This document shows, piece by piece, positions 62,657-64,000 of a DNA stretch of 64,000 nucleotides. Origin of the DNA: Candidatus Praeruminimicrobium purgamenti. Its GTDB lineage: Bacteria > Elusimicrobiota > Endomicrobiia > Endomicrobiales > Endomicrobiaceae. The DNA is taken from assembly GCA_018433585.1 (NCBI GenBank), contig JAHDQW010000007.1:1-64000 (forward strand), in the 5' to 3' direction. The position numbers were made by a program, and so were the translations under genes. The first letter of the stretch is position 1; every line of letters starts with the position of its first letter. The notes beneath the pieces were generated by a model. The model made no database searches, was not told where the DNA came from, and saw only the letters and a list, made by a program, of their open reading frames with translations.

Positions 62657-64000
62657 TGTGTCTGTTTTTTAACATTGTTTTTATTTGTTCGAGTTTTTCC
62701 GATACGTCAGAATCGTAAGGGTTTATTTTGAAAGCTTCTTTTGTATAGAAGTAAGCTTTTTTTATATTGTTTTTTTTAAGGTAAATTTCTCCGAGAGTAC
62801 TCATGCTTCCGAATTTGAGAAACGGTTTATTTCTCGAGTCTGATAAAATATTTAAACATATTTTTTCGGCTTCGTCGGTATTGCCTTCATGTATAAGTAT
62901 CGACGTTATATCAAAGATATATCTGTCGCCGTAGCTTAATCTGTAAGCTTCGTAAATAAAATTTTTATACTGTTCGTAATCGCCTGCGGATAAATAAACT
63001 TTTGCAAGCCCGTTGAGGACCAGGTGATAATCGGGTGCATCAATATAAGCCGTCGACCAGTATACGTCTGCTTTTTTGTATTTGTCCGTTTGAATATAAG
63101 ACAGGTATAAAAACATTGAAAAAAACATTAAGTACAAAGCAATCAAATATTTTTTTGATACCGGATAACGCGTTATAACATAATGAACAAGAGACGTTAT
63201 AATAACTGCAACGCCCAAAGACGAAAGTATTAATCTGTGCGGCAGGAAAATATATTCTTTTTGTAAAAAAGTCGGCAAAAGCAAAAGGATAAACCACGCG
63301 GCCGCAAACAGAATATTTTTTTTGCCGGTAATTTTCTTTACATACATAAAGACAAGAAGAAATAAAACTGCGGCATTCATTATAACGATGCTTATACCGA
63401 TTTTAATATTATGAAGCATCAGCGGAATGTAGTCGGGCATTATAAATTTGTCTATATATGTCATAGTCCCTGATATAGTGTTGAAAGCGTATTTTTTATA
63501 GTTTAAAAAATATTCTTTTGAATCTATGGGAGCTACGGCTGAATTTCTGAAAATGAAATAAATTATTATAACAGGAATTAAAATCATAAGGTTTTTGAGT
63601 ATCTGCTGTTTTGATATTTTATAATTGAAACAGCAGATAAGAAAAATATATATCGGCACAAGCATAAACATTGTTTCTTTTGTGAATAAAGCCAGCGTGA
63701 AGAACAAACAATGCAAAAGCAGATATTTGGTTTTATTTTGCTCGATAAAACTTAGAAAATTTATAAATGCTAAACAGATAAATGCCGTAAGAAGAGTATC
63801 GTTTCTTCCGGGAATCCACGCAATGCATGAAACGAATATCGGATGCGCGGCCATAAGCAAAAATATAAATTTTAAAATGTTTTTATCAAATTTTAATTTT
63901 ACAAGCAGCAGATAGCTTGAATACAGCGCAAGAATAAAAAATATTATATTTGTAAAATGATAAATTTTAGGACTTGAACCGAAAAAAATCGTTTCTGCCG
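62646..64000 (-). CDS. GT-C type membrane protein with TPR end (partial)
   Basis: The start of this minus-strand gene lies beyond the window; the frame is open to base 63998. It has several membrane helices (about ten in view) followed by TPR-like helices over the last 130 residues (SMSTLGEIYLKKNNIKKAYFY). The motif HPIFVSCIAWIPGRNDTLL matches the TMTC/DUF1736-type group, where His-Pro and Trp-Ile-x-Gly-Arg are conserved. These are O-mannosyltransferase-like or other GT-C enzymes acting on polyprenyl-linked sugars. Product unknown. Confidence 0.75.
   Translation of the reverse strand, partial: AETIFFGSSPKIYHFTNIIFFILALYSSYLLLVKLKFDKNILKFIFLLMAAHPIFVSCIAWIPGRNDTLLTAFICLAFINFLSFIEQNKTKYLLLHCLFFTLALFTKETMFMLVPIYIFLICCFNYKISKQQILKNLMILIPVIIIYFIFRNSAVAPIDSKEYFLNYKKYAFNTISGTMTYIDKFIMPDYIPLMLHNIKIGISIVIMNAAVLFLLVFMYVKKITGKKNILFAAAWFILLLLPTFLQKEYIFLPHRLILSSLGVAVIITSLVHYVITRYPVSKKYLIALYLMFFSMFLYLSYIQTDKYKKADVYWSTAYIDAPDYHLVLNGLAKVYLSAGDYEQYKNFIYEAYRLSYGDRYIFDITSILIHEGNTDEAEKICLNILSDSRNKPFLKFGSMSTLGEIYLKKNNIKKAYFYTKEAFKINPYDSDVSEKLEQIKTMLKNRHNAV

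Overview
The window is AT-rich bacterial chromosome, densely packed on both strands. I saw no insertion sequence, prophage, CRISPR array, tRNA or rRNA. The cell is clearly Gram-negative in type: there are two TolC-family channels with their inner-membrane pumps, an MCE (MlaD-type) lipid-transport protein with its ATPase, several small outer-membrane beta-barrels, lipoproteins, a PorV-type surface protein and a FlgD/T9SS-like beta-sandwich protein. This mix, with a TrpB2-type tryptophan synthase and a short pyruvate kinase, resembles Elusimicrobiota (Endomicrobium-like). That placement is an inference from gene content, not a measured match. TAA is the usual stop, but TGA (pdxJ, khpB) and TAG (fba) also end genes, so the code is standard. 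Starts often use TTG or GTG. Several promoters are close to the sigma-70 consensus.

Layout. 1-1610: three tandem paralogous lipoprotein genes, two with TPR helices, ending in a strong terminator. 1680-3792: glmM and pdxJ. 3912-5618 (minus): a ClC transporter with CBS domains. 5728-12556 (plus): an AsmA-like gene split by an in-frame TAG, then a TolC / MacA-like / MacB-like export set. 12569-19932 (minus): a degenerate GH57-like secreted protein, a beta-barrel protein, a one-domain Gdt1 protein, homoserine dehydrogenase, an AlaC/DapL-type aminotransferase, HU and typA. 20079-24505 (plus): trpB2 behind a structured leader, short pyruvate kinase, a ZIP transporter, a CpXC protein and a small membrane protein. 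24547-33671 (plus): a promoter-to-terminator operon of tolC, adaptor and two different RND pumps. 33685-40895 (minus): a 34-residue Lys/Ala-rich protein with its own leader, then the run mlaF-mlaD-radA-membrane protein-aroC-aroK-small secreted protein. 41001-43218 (plus): spoIID-like and queA. 43221-43850 (minus): a repeat-containing secreted protein. 44030-46776 (plus): a beta-barrel protein, accA and class II fba. 46780-47226: a monocistronic small membrane protein. 47243-52934 (plus): histidine kinase, GGDEF-type response regulator, OmpR-type regulator, PorV-TPR protein and FlgD-like protein. 52951-60987 (plus): the conserved rpmH-rnpA-yidD-yidC-khpB-mnmE block, then an AT-rich SGNH hydrolase, a nitroreductase and argS. 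61019-64000 (minus): a ComEC protein without its nuclease domain, and a TMTC-like GT-C/TPR protein that runs off the window end.

How it fits together. Most of the window serves the cell envelope: amino-sugar supply (GlmM), efflux, lipid transport, membrane-protein insertion, peptidoglycan processing and surface proteins. The rest is core metabolism (B6, aromatic and aspartate-family amino acids, lower glycolysis, fatty-acid start) and translation/tRNA functions. No single large new system stands out. The most interesting items are the trpB2 leader RNA, the 34-residue basic protein with a double-hairpin leader, the MCE-barrel fusion, the asymmetric RND pair and the kinase/PorV-TPR/FlgD-like cluster.
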